Shown here in pieces: positions 51,949-60,076 of a stretch of DNA of 62,619 bases. The notes below the pieces were generated by a model that saw nothing but the letters and a program-made list of their open reading frames with translations, had not been told where the DNA came from and did not search any database. Position 1 is the stretch's first letter, and the number at the start of each line of letters is the position of its first letter. Origin of the DNA: Rhodospirillales bacterium (GTDB lineage: Bacteria; Pseudomonadota; Alphaproteobacteria; Acetobacterales; Acetobacteraceae); contig JAGWRU010000108.1 in assembly GCA_028869595.1 (NCBI GenBank), forward strand, positions 1-62,619. The letters are read 5' to 3'. The position numbers were made by a program, and so were the translations under genes.

Positions 51949-53490
51949 ATGACAAGCTCTGATCCGGCGGCGGAGATTGCCCGGCGTCGCACCTTCGCCA
52001 TCATCTCCCACCCGGACGCGGGCAAGACGACGCTGACCGAGCGGCTGCTGCGCCAGGGCGGGGCGATCCAGCTGGCCGGCAATGTCCGGGCCAAGGGCGA
52101 GCGTCGGCGCACCCGTTCGGACTGGATGGCGATCGAGCGCGATCGCGGCATTTCCGTCGTTACCTCGGTCATGACGTTCGAGCACGCGGGCTGCGTCTTC
52201 AACCTGCTGGATACGCCCGGGCACGAGGATTTCTCCGAAGATACCTACCGCACGCTGACCGCCGTCGATGCCGCCGTGATGGTGATCGACGCGGCCAAGG
52301 GGATCGAGGCGCGCACCCGCCGCCTGTTCGAGATCTGCCGCCTGCGCGACATCCCGATCGTCACCTTCATCAACAAGATGGACCGCGAAAGTCGCGATCC
52401 GTTCGAGCTGCTGGACGAGATTTCGAGCGGCCTCGCCCTGGATACCGCGCCGCTGACCTGGCCGGTCGGCCGTGCTTCCGAATTTGCCGGCACCTATGAT
52501 CTGCGCAGCCGCAGCCTGCATCTGACGCAGGATTTGCCGCAATCCGATCCGCGCCTGGTCGCGCTGGGCGAGGAGATCGATCTGGTGCGCGGCGCGCTGC
52601 CCGAATTCGGCGTTGCGGAATTTGCCGAAGGCCATCTGAGCCCGGTCTATTTCGGCAGTGCCATCAAGGAGATCGGGGTTGCCGATCTGCTCAACGGGCT
52701 GGCCGAATACGGGCCGCGCCCGCGTGCCCAGAAAGCCGATACCCGTGTCGTGGAAGCGAGCGAGCCGGGCCTGACCGCGCTGGTCTTCAAGATCCAGGCG
52801 AATATGGACCCTAATCATCGCGACCGCATTGCCTTCGCGCGCATCTGTTCCGGCCGGCTGATCCGCGGCATGAAGCTGAAGCAGGTGCGTACCGGCAAGC
52901 AGATGGCGTTGCATGCACCGCAATTCTTCTTCGCCCGCGAACGCGAAATCGCCGAGGAGGCGTTTGCCGGCGACGTGGTCGGCATTCCCAATCATGGCAC
53001 GCTGCGTATCGGCGACACGCTGACCGAGGGCGAGACGCTGAATTTCGTCGGCGTGCCCTATTTCGCCCCGGAAATTCTGCGCCGGGTGCGCCTCGACGAT
53101 GCGATGAAGGCAAAGAAGCTGCGCCAGGCGCTGACCGAACTGGCCGAGGAGGGGGTGGTGCAGCTGTTCCGCCCGGTTGATGGCTCGCCGCCCCTGGTCG
53201 GCGTGGTTGGCACGCTGCAGCTGGATGTGCTGATCGCCCGGCTGGGCGCGGAATATGGCGTGCGCATCGGGCTGGAGAGCAGCCCGTTCGCGCTGGCGCG
53301 CTGGGTGTCTGCTGCCGATCGTGCCGCGCTCGATCGCTTCCTGGGCGAAAATCGCAGCGCCATCGCCGAGGATGTCGATGGCGATCCGGTGTTTCTGGCA
53401 AGCTCGGCCTTCATGATGCGCCGCGCCGCCGAAATGGCGCCCGCCCTGACCTTCCGCGACATCAAGGATATTCGCCCCGAGGCTGCCTGA
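51949..53490 (+). CDS. prfC: Peptide chain release factor 3
   Basis: A 513-residue translational GTPase that releases RF1/RF2 from the ribosome. G1 is SHPDAGKTT; the switch region is ERDRGISVVTSVMTF; G3 is DTPGHEDFSEDT; G4 is NKMDRESRDPFELLDEI. Domains II and III follow with VFKIQANMDPNHRDRIAF. ATG 51949 has GAGGG nearby and matches the family N-terminus; an in-frame ATG at 51931 is possible. It follows a strongly structured spacer after rpsD. Confidence 0.95.
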   Translation: MTSSDPAAEIARRRTFAIISHPDAGKTTLTERLLRQGGAIQLAGNVRAKGERRRTRSDWMAIERDRGISVVTSVMTFEHAGCVFNLLDTPGHEDFSEDTYRTLTAVDAAVMVIDAAKGIEARTRRLFEICRLRDIPIVTFINKMDRESRDPFELLDEISSGLALDTAPLTWPVGRASEFAGTYDLRSRSLHLTQDLPQSDPRLVALGEEIDLVRGALPEFGVAEFAEGHLSPVYFGSAIKEIGVADLLNGLAEYGPRPRAQKADTRVVEASEPGLTALVFKIQANMDPNHRDRIAFARICSGRLIRGMKLKQVRTGKQMALHAPQFFFAREREIAEEAFAGDVVGIPNHGTLRIGDTLTEGETLNFVGVPYFAPEILRRVRLDDAMKAKKLRQALTELAEEGVVQLFRPVDGSPPLVGVVGTLQLDVLIARLGAEYGVRIGLESSPFALARWVSAADRAALDRFLGENRSAIAEDVDGDPVFLASSAFMMRRAAEMAPALTFRDIKDIRPEAA

Positions 53491-53587
53491 ACGGCGCGGC
53501 CCCGAGCGGCGCCCACGGGGCGGGTCAAAGAGATTTGCCACTGGGGCGAGGCCGTTCCATGCTGGCGGCAAAGCAGCGGAGGACGCC

Positions 53588-54817
53588 ATGGACCGGCAGG
53601 ATTTCGATTTCGAGGCGGCCTTCGCCCCCGGCTTGCCCGCCCCCGCGCCGCGCTTCACCGGCTTCCCGCGCTTCAATTTCATCGGCGGCCATAACGACCC
53701 CGCCCAGATCCCGGTGGAAGGCCTGATCGAGGCTGCGGCGGCGGCGCTGAAGCGCGATGGCCAGGCCCTGGCACTGTACAATCTCGGCCAGGGACCGCAG
53801 GGCTATCGCCCGCTGCGGCAATTCCTGTCGGACAAGCTGTCCTCGGTGCGCGGCATCCGCGCCGAGGCGGAGGATATCCTGATCACCTCCGGTTCCGGCC
53901 AGGGCATCGATCTCGTCACCCGCCTTCTGGTGCGCCCGGGCGATTGCGTGCTGGCCGAGGAATTCACCTATGGCGGCGCGCTCAATCGCATGCGCGCCCT
54001 GGGAGCCAAGGTGGTCGGCGTGAAGCTCGACGATCAGGGCATCGACATCGCCGCCTTGCATGCCCAGCTGGCGGAGATGGCGGGCAGGGGGGAGAAGCCG
54101 AAATTCCTCTATACCATCCCCACCATCCAGAACCCGACGGGCAGCGTCCTGCCGCTGGAACGCCGTCATGCGCTGCTGGAGCTGGCGCGTGCCTTCGACC
54201 TGCCGATCTTCGAGGATGAGTGCTACGCCGACCTCACCTGGGCGCTGGATGCGCCGCCGGCGCTGGCCGCGCTCGATCCCGGGCGGGTGATCCATATCGG
54301 CTCGTTTTCCAAATCCCTCGCCCCGGCCCTGCGGGTCGGCTACGCGACCGCCCCGTGGGCGGTGCTGTCGCGGATGATCGCCTGCAAAAGTGACGGCGGT
54401 ACCGGCGCGCTCGATCAGATGGTCGCGGCTGAGTTCTTCACCCATCATTATGCCGGGCATATGCAGCGCCTGCATGGCGCGCTGTCTGGCAAGCTTGCGG
54501 TGATGACCGAGGCGTTGGCGGCGGAATTCGGCACCTCGGTCGAGATGTTCGCCCCCAAAGGCGGCATCTTCCTGTGGCTGCGCCTGCCCGAGGGGGTCGA
54601 TGTGCGCAAGCTGGTGGCGCCCGCCGCCGCCGCCGGGCTGGTGTTCAATCCCGGTCCGGAATGGGCCTGCGATGCCGAGGCGGCGCAATCGCATCTCCGC
54701 CTGTGTTTTGCCCTGCCCGATGCCGCGACCATCCGCGACGGGGTGGCAACCTTTGCAAGGGTCTGTTTCGAGGAAACCGGCATCCCCGCGCGTGGTGCGA
54801 ACCGCACGCGTAGCTGA
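53588..54817 (+). CDS. Aminotransferase class I/II, 2-aminoadipate/LysN-like
   Basis: A 409-residue PLP fold-type I aminotransferase without the MocR helix-turn-helix domain. Seen are LYNLGQGPQGYRPLRQFLSD, ILITSGSGQGIDLVTRLLV, YTIPTIQNPTGSVLPLERR, IFEDECYADL, and the PLP lysine in HIGSFSKSLAPALRVGY. This pattern is common to kynurenine/aminoadipate and broad-range aromatic or branched-chain aminotransferases. GGAGGACGCC precedes ATG 53588. The 97 bases after prfC show no clear terminator. Confidence 0.88.
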   Translation: MDRQDFDFEAAFAPGLPAPAPRFTGFPRFNFIGGHNDPAQIPVEGLIEAAAAALKRDGQALALYNLGQGPQGYRPLRQFLSDKLSSVRGIRAEAEDILITSGSGQGIDLVTRLLVRPGDCVLAEEFTYGGALNRMRALGAKVVGVKLDDQGIDIAALHAQLAEMAGRGEKPKFLYTIPTIQNPTGSVLPLERRHALLELARAFDLPIFEDECYADLTWALDAPPALAALDPGRVIHIGSFSKSLAPALRVGYATAPWAVLSRMIACKSDGGTGALDQMVAAEFFTHHYAGHMQRLHGALSGKLAVMTEALAAEFGTSVEMFAPKGGIFLWLRLPEGVDVRKLVAPAAAAGLVFNPGPEWACDAEAAQSHLRLCFALPDAATIRDGVATFARVCFEETGIPARGANRTRS

Positions 54818-54893
54818 TCTTCACGGGTTGGAGGTTTTCCTTTTCCCGAATCAGGCTTATTGAGCGGCCCTCAACAATGGTGCAGGGCAGGCG

Positions 54894-55268
54894 ATGGCGG
54901 GATTCCAGATTGATACGCATGACAAGCGGCGCAGTGCGGCGGCGGACGCCAAGCGCGCCATGCTGGAGCAGTTCCGCGCCCGCGCCAGCCAGGACGACCC
55001 CGAAATTCAGCGCCGGATCGAGGAGCGGAAGGCGATCGCCGCCGCCCGGGCCGAGCGTGACGCGATCAAGGCCGCGGCCAAGGCGGCCGAGCAGGCCCGC
55101 CTGAAGCTGGAAGCCGAGCAGAAGGCGCGCGAGGCAGCCCAGCGCGAGGCCGAGGAAGCCGCCCTGGCGCGCCAGGCGATCCGCGACCGCAGTGCCATGC
55201 TGGCCGATCAGAAGGCCAAGCGCGATGCCCGCTACGCCGCCCGCAAGGCCCGCACCGGCCGGCGCTGA
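54894..55268 (+). CDS. DUF6481-like coiled-coil protein
   Basis: A 124-residue, highly charged protein made of a long Ala/Lys/Glu/Arg-rich helix (about residues 45-110), probably a coiled coil, with a basic C-terminal end (RYAARKARTGRR). The N-terminal FQIDTHDKRRSAAADAKRAM resembles the small DUF6481 family found in alphaproteobacteria. Function unknown; the basic tail could bind nucleic acid. It stands alone, 76 bases after the aminotransferase gene. Confidence 0.7.
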   Translation: MAGFQIDTHDKRRSAAADAKRAMLEQFRARASQDDPEIQRRIEERKAIAAARAERDAIKAAAKAAEQARLKLEAEQKAREAAQREAEEAALARQAIRDRSAMLADQKAKRDARYAARKARTGRR

Positions 55269-55356
55269 GCGGTAACCTGCCAGAGCCTGGCGCCAGCGAG
55301 CAAGGCGTCAGGCGGCAAGGCGGCCGGGTGCCTGTCCCGTCCGCCCCGTTTCCCTG

Positions 55357-56457
55357 TCACTCGGCCAATCTCCCCGGTACCCAGCCGGTGGCGTTGGATG
55401 ACGCGGCTGCTTCCAGCGCTGCCGCGCTGAGCCCGAGCTTGCCCGCCGCCTCGGTGATGTCGGCCCAGCTTTGCGGATCGATTGTGATCCCCTGATCCAT
55501 CCGTTCCGCCGCTGCCCGCCGTTCCGGCTCACCCGGCAGCAGGATCGCCGAGACGCCCGGCGCCGGACGGGCGGAGCGGATATGCGCCGTCGTCTCCCCC
55601 ACCGCGCGGGCAATCGCCGCCGGATCGCCGAGCCGGGCGAGGTCGATCACCACGGCGAGCATCGAATTGAGGATGCCGCCCTTCTCAGGCTCCCCGGCAC
55701 GCTGTCCGCCGGCCACGGCGCCGGCCATGATTTCGCACATCACCGCGAGCCCCGAGCCCTTATGCCCGCCGAAGGAGAGCAGGGCGCCGATATGGTCGCG
55801 GATGAACGGGGTGGGGTCGGTGGTGGGCTGGCCCTCCGCATCGATCAGCGCGCCGGGGGGCACCGCCACGCCCTTGTTATGGGCCACCCGCGCCTTGCCG
55901 GCGGCGATGGTGGTGGTCGCCATGTCGAGCAGCACGGGATTGCCGTCCGGCCCCGGCACGGCGGTGCAGAACGGGTTGGTGCCCAGCCGAGGCTGGCCGC
56001 AGCCGAACGGGGCCTGCACGTCGTGATGGTCGGAGACGTTAACATAGCCGATGAAGGCCATGCCGGCGCGCGCCGCCATTTCGCCATAGGTGCCGATGCG
56101 CCCGATATGGGCGCTGTTGCGAAAGGCCAGGATGCAGGCGCCATGCGCGCGCGCATGGGCGATCGCGGCGCGCACCGCATTGCCGGTCATGCGCTGGCCA
56201 TAGCCGCGCCGGGCATCGATCACCAGCAGCGCGCCGGCATCCAGCACCGTCTCCGGCGTCTGATTGGGCACCAGCAGCCCGGCCTGGAGCAGGCGGACAT
56301 AGGCCGGCAGCATGCCGACGCCATGGCTGTCATGCCCGGCCAGATTGGCGCGCACCAGGTGATCGGCGACTTCCTCCACCTCCGGGCCATTGCTGCCCAT
56401 GGCGGTGACGATCAGCTTGGTGGCGGCGTGCAGCCCATGGGCGGTGAAACGGGGCAT
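55357..56457 (-). CDS. Ldh family (malate/L-lactate/ureidoglycolate-type) NAD(P)-dependent dehydrogenase
   Basis: A 366-residue member of the Ldh_2/YlbC/AllD family, unrelated to classical MDH/LDH. Seen are HDSHGVGMLPAYVRLLQAG, DARRGYGQRMTG, RNSAHIGRIGTYGEMAARAG, GTNPFCTAVPG, LDMATTTIAAGKARVAHNKG and SFGGHKGSGLAVMCEIMAG, all family hallmarks. The His of HDSHGVG is the proposed catalytic residue in the family. GGAGGAAAATCC precedes ATG 56457. Substrate not assignable. Confidence 0.9.
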   Translation of the reverse strand: MPRFTAHGLHAATKLIVTAMGSNGPEVEEVADHLVRANLAGHDSHGVGMLPAYVRLLQAGLLVPNQTPETVLDAGALLVIDARRGYGQRMTGNAVRAAIAHARAHGACILAFRNSAHIGRIGTYGEMAARAGMAFIGYVNVSDHHDVQAPFGCGQPRLGTNPFCTAVPGPDGNPVLLDMATTTIAAGKARVAHNKGVAVPPGALIDAEGQPTTDPTPFIRDHIGALLSFGGHKGSGLAVMCEIMAGAVAGGQRAGEPEKGGILNSMLAVVIDLARLGDPAAIARAVGETTAHIRSARPAPGVSAILLPGEPERRAAAERMDQGITIDPQSWADITEAAGKLGLSAAALEAAASSNATGWVPGRLAE

Positions 56458-56610
56458 GGATTTTCCTCCGGGATCGGTTGGCGGCACTGTGACGCAAAGC
56501 CGCGCGGGCGCAAATGCCGCGCCCGCGTGCGGGGCGTGCACGGGTGCCATGCATCGCCGACGCAGCTTCGCGCATTGCCACACGCGCATACCGGACGTTA
56601 CGGTTTGCTC

Positions 56611-56691
56611 ATGACGATGTGGATCATCACGCACGCGCGCCAAGTCAAGCCGCCCTCCGGCAGGGTGTCTTGGGCGTTCGCCTGCGGGTAA
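56611..56691 (+). CDS. Putative asd leader peptide
   Basis: A 26-residue reading frame starting MTMWIIT and ending WAFACG. Six of the first seven codons specify Met, Thr or Ile, all amino acids made from aspartate semialdehyde. It stops 20 bases before a hairpin with GAAA tetraloop and T-run and about 100 bases before asd. This is the layout of ribosome-mediated attenuation as in the thr leader. The ribosome-binding site is weak, so translation is not assured. Confidence 0.4.
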   Translation: MTMWIITHARQVKPPSGRVSWAFACG

Positions 56692-56710
56692 TCGCAGCGC
56701 AGAAACCCCA

Positions 56711-56747
56711 GGGGCCCCGCCGGAAACGGTCGGGGCCCTCGGTTTTT
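56711..56747 (+). terminator. Intrinsic terminator-like hairpin upstream of asd
   Basis: GGGCCCCG (56712-56719) pairs with CGGGGCCC (56731-56738). The stem continues as CCG-GAAA-CGG (56720-56729) with one bulged base, and five T residues follow at 56743-56747. The T-run is only on the plus strand, so it would stop transcription heading into asd, as an attenuator does. Confidence 0.65.
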
Positions 56748-56794
56748 CGGGCCCCTGCCTGCTCCGGCTGCGCCGCGCACGCCAGGAGGACGCC

Positions 56795-57886
56795 ATGCCC
56801 AGCCCATCCGCCGCCGATCCGGAACCATTACCCCCCGCCCCGCCGCCTTCGCTTCCCGCCGCCGCGCGCCTTGCCGTGGTGGGTGCGACCGGCGCCGTCG
56901 GGGCCGAGCTGATCGCCTGTCTGGAGCGGCGGAATTTCCCGCTCGCCGGGCTGCGCCTGTTCGCCTCGCCGCGCTCGGCGGGCAAGCGGCTGATGGTGCG
57001 CGGCACCTCTCTGCCGGTGGAGGCGCTGGCGCCGGGCTGTTTCGACGGCACCGATATCGCGTTGTTCTCCGCCGGCTCGGAGACCTCGCGTATTTACGCC
57101 CTGCAGGCGGTCGCCGAGGGCGCGATGGTGGTCGATAATTCCGCGGCCTTCCGCATGGACCCGAGCGTGCCGCTGATCATTCCGGAGGTGAATGCCCGCG
57201 CCCTGTGGCGCCATCGCGGCATCATCGCCAATCCCAATTGCGCGGCGATCATCGCGATCACCCCGCTCTGGCCGATGCATCGGCGCAATCGGCTGTGCCG
57301 GCTGATCCTGTCCACCTATCAGGCGGCATCGGGCGCCGGGGCTGCGGCGATGGAGGAGCTGCGCGAGGCGACGCGCGCCAATCTGGACGGGCAGGATTAT
57401 CCGCCGCGCGTGCTGGCCCATCCCTATGCCTTCAACCTGTTCAGCCACGACACCGCGATCGACCTCGCCACCGGCTATAATGGCGAGGAGACCAAGGTGA
57501 TGCAGGAGACGCGCAAGATCTTCGACGATCCGGATATCGCGATCGGCGTGACCTGCATCCGGGTCCCGGTCCTGCGCGCCCATGCGGTGGCGATCACCGC
57601 GACCTTCGAGGATGCGGTGACGCCCGAGGATATGCGCGCCGAACTGGCCGCGACGCCGGGCATTCGCATCGTCGACGACGCGGCGCGCAATTACTTCCCG
57701 ATGCCGCGCGATGCCTCCGGTCAGGACGATATCCTGGTCGGTCGCATCCGCCAGGATCTCAGCGATCCCAGCGGGCGCTCGCTCGCCTTGTTCGTGGTCG
57801 GCGATCAATTGCTCAAGGGCGCGGCGCTGAATGCGGTGCAGATCGCCGAATTGCTGCTGACCCGGCTGCGGGAGGTGCGGGCATAA
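56795..57886 (+). CDS. asd: Aspartate-semialdehyde dehydrogenase
   Basis: A 363-residue enzyme reducing aspartyl phosphate to aspartate semialdehyde, the branch point for Lys, Met, Thr and Ile. Rossmann motif VVGATGAVGAEL, DNSAAFRMDPSVPLIIPEVN, the catalytic Cys in NPNCAAI (Cys149), STYQAASGAGAAAMEEL and the C-terminal catalytic-His-bearing part are family features; in the last, VLRAHAVAITATFED is seen. A Pro-rich N-terminal extension of about 24 residues precedes the Rossmann fold. CAGGAGGACGCC supports ATG 56795. The gene stands apart from leuB, its common neighbour. Confidence 0.93.
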   Translation: MPSPSAADPEPLPPAPPPSLPAAARLAVVGATGAVGAELIACLERRNFPLAGLRLFASPRSAGKRLMVRGTSLPVEALAPGCFDGTDIALFSAGSETSRIYALQAVAEGAMVVDNSAAFRMDPSVPLIIPEVNARALWRHRGIIANPNCAAIIAITPLWPMHRRNRLCRLILSTYQAASGAGAAAMEELREATRANLDGQDYPPRVLAHPYAFNLFSHDTAIDLATGYNGEETKVMQETRKIFDDPDIAIGVTCIRVPVLRAHAVAITATFEDAVTPEDMRAELAATPGIRIVDDAARNYFPMPRDASGQDDILVGRIRQDLSDPSGRSLALFVVGDQLLKGAALNAVQIAELLLTRLREVRA

Positions 57887-57931
57887 GCAGGGGTTGCGCC
57901 GCCCGTGCCGAACGCGCGGACCGGCCGGCTG

Positions 57932-59188
57932 TTAAAGCCGGCCGGCCAGCAGCAATCCGGCTTCCAGCATGCCGCCGGCCAGGAAGCCGACCAGCGTGCC
58001 GTTGATGCGCACGAATTGCAGATCGGGCCCGACCCGCAATTCGAGATTTTCGGTGATCGTCGCGCTATCCCAGCCGGCCACCACCTCGGCGATGAAATCG
58101 GCCAGCCGGGTCTGCGCCGAAGGCAGCAAACTCGCCGCGATGCGCCCGGCCGCGCCATCCAGGCGCGCGCGCGTCGGCGCATCCTCCGCCAGCAGCGTGC
58201 CGAGATTGGCCAGCGCCCCCTCCATCCAATCGGTCACGCGGCTGTGCTGGCGGGTGAGATCGGCCTCCAGCGCGTGGCGTAGCCTGGCCCAGACATCCCA
58301 TAGCCAGGCCAGCACCGTCTCATGCGCGACGACGCGGCGGATCGCGGCCCCCAACTCGGCGGCGCGCGCGGGGTCTTCCTCCAGCCGGGTGATCTCGCGC
58401 CGGACCCATTCATCGAAGGCCAGCCGCAATTCCGAGCCGTCGGGGCCGATCCGGTCCATCTCGGCATTCAGCGCGGCCAGCACGCGCCGCGCGATGGTCG
58501 CCCCCATCGCCCAGCCGACCAGCCGGCCGCCTTGCTCGCGCACGCGCTCCTCGATCGCCGCGCGCAGCGCCTCCTCCCGCCCTTCCAGCAGGGTGCGGAA
58601 TTCGCCCAGCACGAAGCCGAAGGCTTCCTGATGGCGTCCGCCCTCCACCAGCCCGCGCAGGGCGCGCGCCACGACGATGCCGGCGCCTGGTCCGCCCAGC
58701 AGGCGCGGGGCGATGCGCGCGACCATGCGCCGCGCGCGCCCATCCTCCACCGTTGCCAGCAGGCGCGGCAGCAGCGTGGCCAGCGCCGCGGCGGCGGGGC
58801 GCGCGGCCTGCGGATCGCTCAGGAAACGGCGGAGGATCTCCGGCAGGTCGATGCGGTGCAGCAGGCCCGCCACCTCGGTTTCGGTGAAGACGCGGGTGGC
58901 GACGAAGCGGCCCAGCGCCCGGCCGAGGCGCTGTTTCTGGCGCGGCAGGATCGCGGTATGCGGTATCGGCAGGCCCAGCGGATGGCGAAACAGCGCGGTG
59001 ACGGCGAACCAGTCGGCCAGCCCGCCGATGAAGCCGGCGCGCGCGGCGGCTTCGAGGATCGCGGCGGCGGGGCTGGGCGGCAGGGCGAGCGCGGCGGCGG
59101 CGAGGCCGGCCATGACCGCGAGCAGGCCCGTGGCGAAAGCGCGGTGGCGGCGGAGGGAGAGCCTGGCTGCGCGGTCGGGATCGGTCAT
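57932..59188 (-). CDS. DUF445 family membrane-anchored protein (YjiN-like)
   Basis: A 418-residue protein with one or two N-terminal hydrophobic segments (FATGLLAVMAGLAAAALAL), then AGFIGGLADWFAVTALFRHPLGLPIPHTAI, the defining DUF445 region, and a long helical Arg-rich body. A C-terminal hydrophobic segment (NGTLVGFLAGGMLEAGLLL) ends the protein. Function of the family is unknown. It converges on asd with 45 bases between and is divergent from the hydrolase gene at 59348; the 159-base gap shows nothing definite. Confidence 0.9.
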   Translation of the reverse strand: MTDPDRAARLSLRRHRAFATGLLAVMAGLAAAALALPPSPAAAILEAAARAGFIGGLADWFAVTALFRHPLGLPIPHTAILPRQKQRLGRALGRFVATRVFTETEVAGLLHRIDLPEILRRFLSDPQAARPAAAALATLLPRLLATVEDGRARRMVARIAPRLLGGPGAGIVVARALRGLVEGGRHQEAFGFVLGEFRTLLEGREEALRAAIEERVREQGGRLVGWAMGATIARRVLAALNAEMDRIGPDGSELRLAFDEWVRREITRLEEDPARAAELGAAIRRVVAHETVLAWLWDVWARLRHALEADLTRQHSRVTDWMEGALANLGTLLAEDAPTRARLDGAAGRIAASLLPSAQTRLADFIAEVVAGWDSATITENLELRVGPDLQFVRINGTLVGFLAGGMLEAGLLLAGRL

Positions 59189-59347
59189 GCGCCATCTTCA
59201 TAGCCCGTTCGGCCGGCGGCGCCAAAACCCGGGCATTTGTGCCGCGCCGCATCCGCCGCGGCCCGCATCTTTGCCCGGTCCGCCTGCCGCTTCATTCGCT
59301 GCCCGCTCTAGGCTAGACATGCTTCGTTACACAGGGATGCGACATCC

Positions 59348-60076
59348 ATGGGACGCGGGTTGAAGCGCAATTTCGTTCTGCTGCACGGCGCATTTCACGG
59401 CGGCTGGTGCTGGGCGCGTGTCGCCGAACGCCTGATCGAAGCCGGGCATCGCGTCACCACCCCCACCCAGACCGGCGTGGGCGAGCGTCACCATCTGATG
59501 AGCGAGAGCATCACCGTCGAGACCTTCATCTGCGATCTGGTCAACCATCTGGTGGCCGAGGAGATCGAGGATGCGGTGCTGGTCGGCCACAGCTTCGGCA
59601 ATGTCGCGACCTCGGGTGCCGCCGATCGCGTGCCGGAGCGGATCGGGCGGTTGATCTACCTCGATTCGCGGCTGGTCCAGAGCGGCCAATGCGCCTTCGA
59701 TACCCAGCCGGCTGCCGTGGTCGCGGCCCGCATTGCCGCCGCCGAGGCTTTCAATGGCGGCAAATCCTGCCCGCCGCCCCCGGCCGAGAGTTTCGGCATT
59801 CCCCCCGGTGCCGATGCCGATTGGGTGAACCGGCGCCTGACGCCGCAGCCGATGGGGGTGTTTTCCTCGGTGCTGCGCCTGGCCGGGCCGCTCGGTAATC
59901 ATCTGCCGGCGACCTATATCGGCTGCACCGCCCCTTATTACGGCACGCAGGCGGAGTTTCACGCTCTGGCGCGACGCCAGCCGGGCTGGGGCTGGGCGGA
60001 GCTTGCCACCGGCCATGATGCGATGGTGACCGCGCCCGATGCGCTCGCCGCGCTGTTGCAGGAAATCGGTGCATGA
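59348..60076 (+). CDS. Alpha/beta hydrolase (esterase/hydroxynitrile-lyase-like)
   Basis: A 242-residue alpha/beta-hydrolase of the EstC/plant methylesterase group. Oxyanion region FVLLHGAFHGGWCW, nucleophile Ser in LVGHSFGNVA, and catalytic His in ATGHDAMVTAPDAL are seen. No signal peptide, so cytosolic. It overlaps the epimerase gene by 4 bases (ATGA at 60073), linking it to the sugar-modifying genes. Its substrate is unknown. Confidence 0.87.
   Translation: MGRGLKRNFVLLHGAFHGGWCWARVAERLIEAGHRVTTPTQTGVGERHHLMSESITVETFICDLVNHLVAEEIEDAVLVGHSFGNVATSGAADRVPERIGRLIYLDSRLVQSGQCAFDTQPAAVVAARIAAAEAFNGGKSCPPPPAESFGIPPGADADWVNRRLTPQPMGVFSSVLRLAGPLGNHLPATYIGCTAPYYGTQAEFHALARRQPGWGWAELATGHDAMVTAPDALAALLQEIGA

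Larger units (their letters stand above)
56458..56794 (+). other. 337-base intergenic region with asd leader elements
   Basis: The region between the divergent Ldh_2 and asd genes holds no large gene. In order it contains: a perfect 9-bp hairpin (CGCGGGCGC 56503-56511 with GCGCCCGCG 56519-56527); a weak TTGCCA (56575-56580) that could be a -35 box; a 26-codon reading frame (56611-56691); a small hairpin (CTGCG 56682-56686 with CGCAG 56693-56697) spanning that frame's stop codon; a terminator-like hairpin; and AGGAGG before asd. Confidence 0.7.

Noticed and set aside
56503-56527. Perfect 9-bp hairpin near the Ldh_2 start considered as a terminator
   Set aside because: No T-run on either strand and it lies upstream of both divergent genes; kept only as part of the intergenic description.
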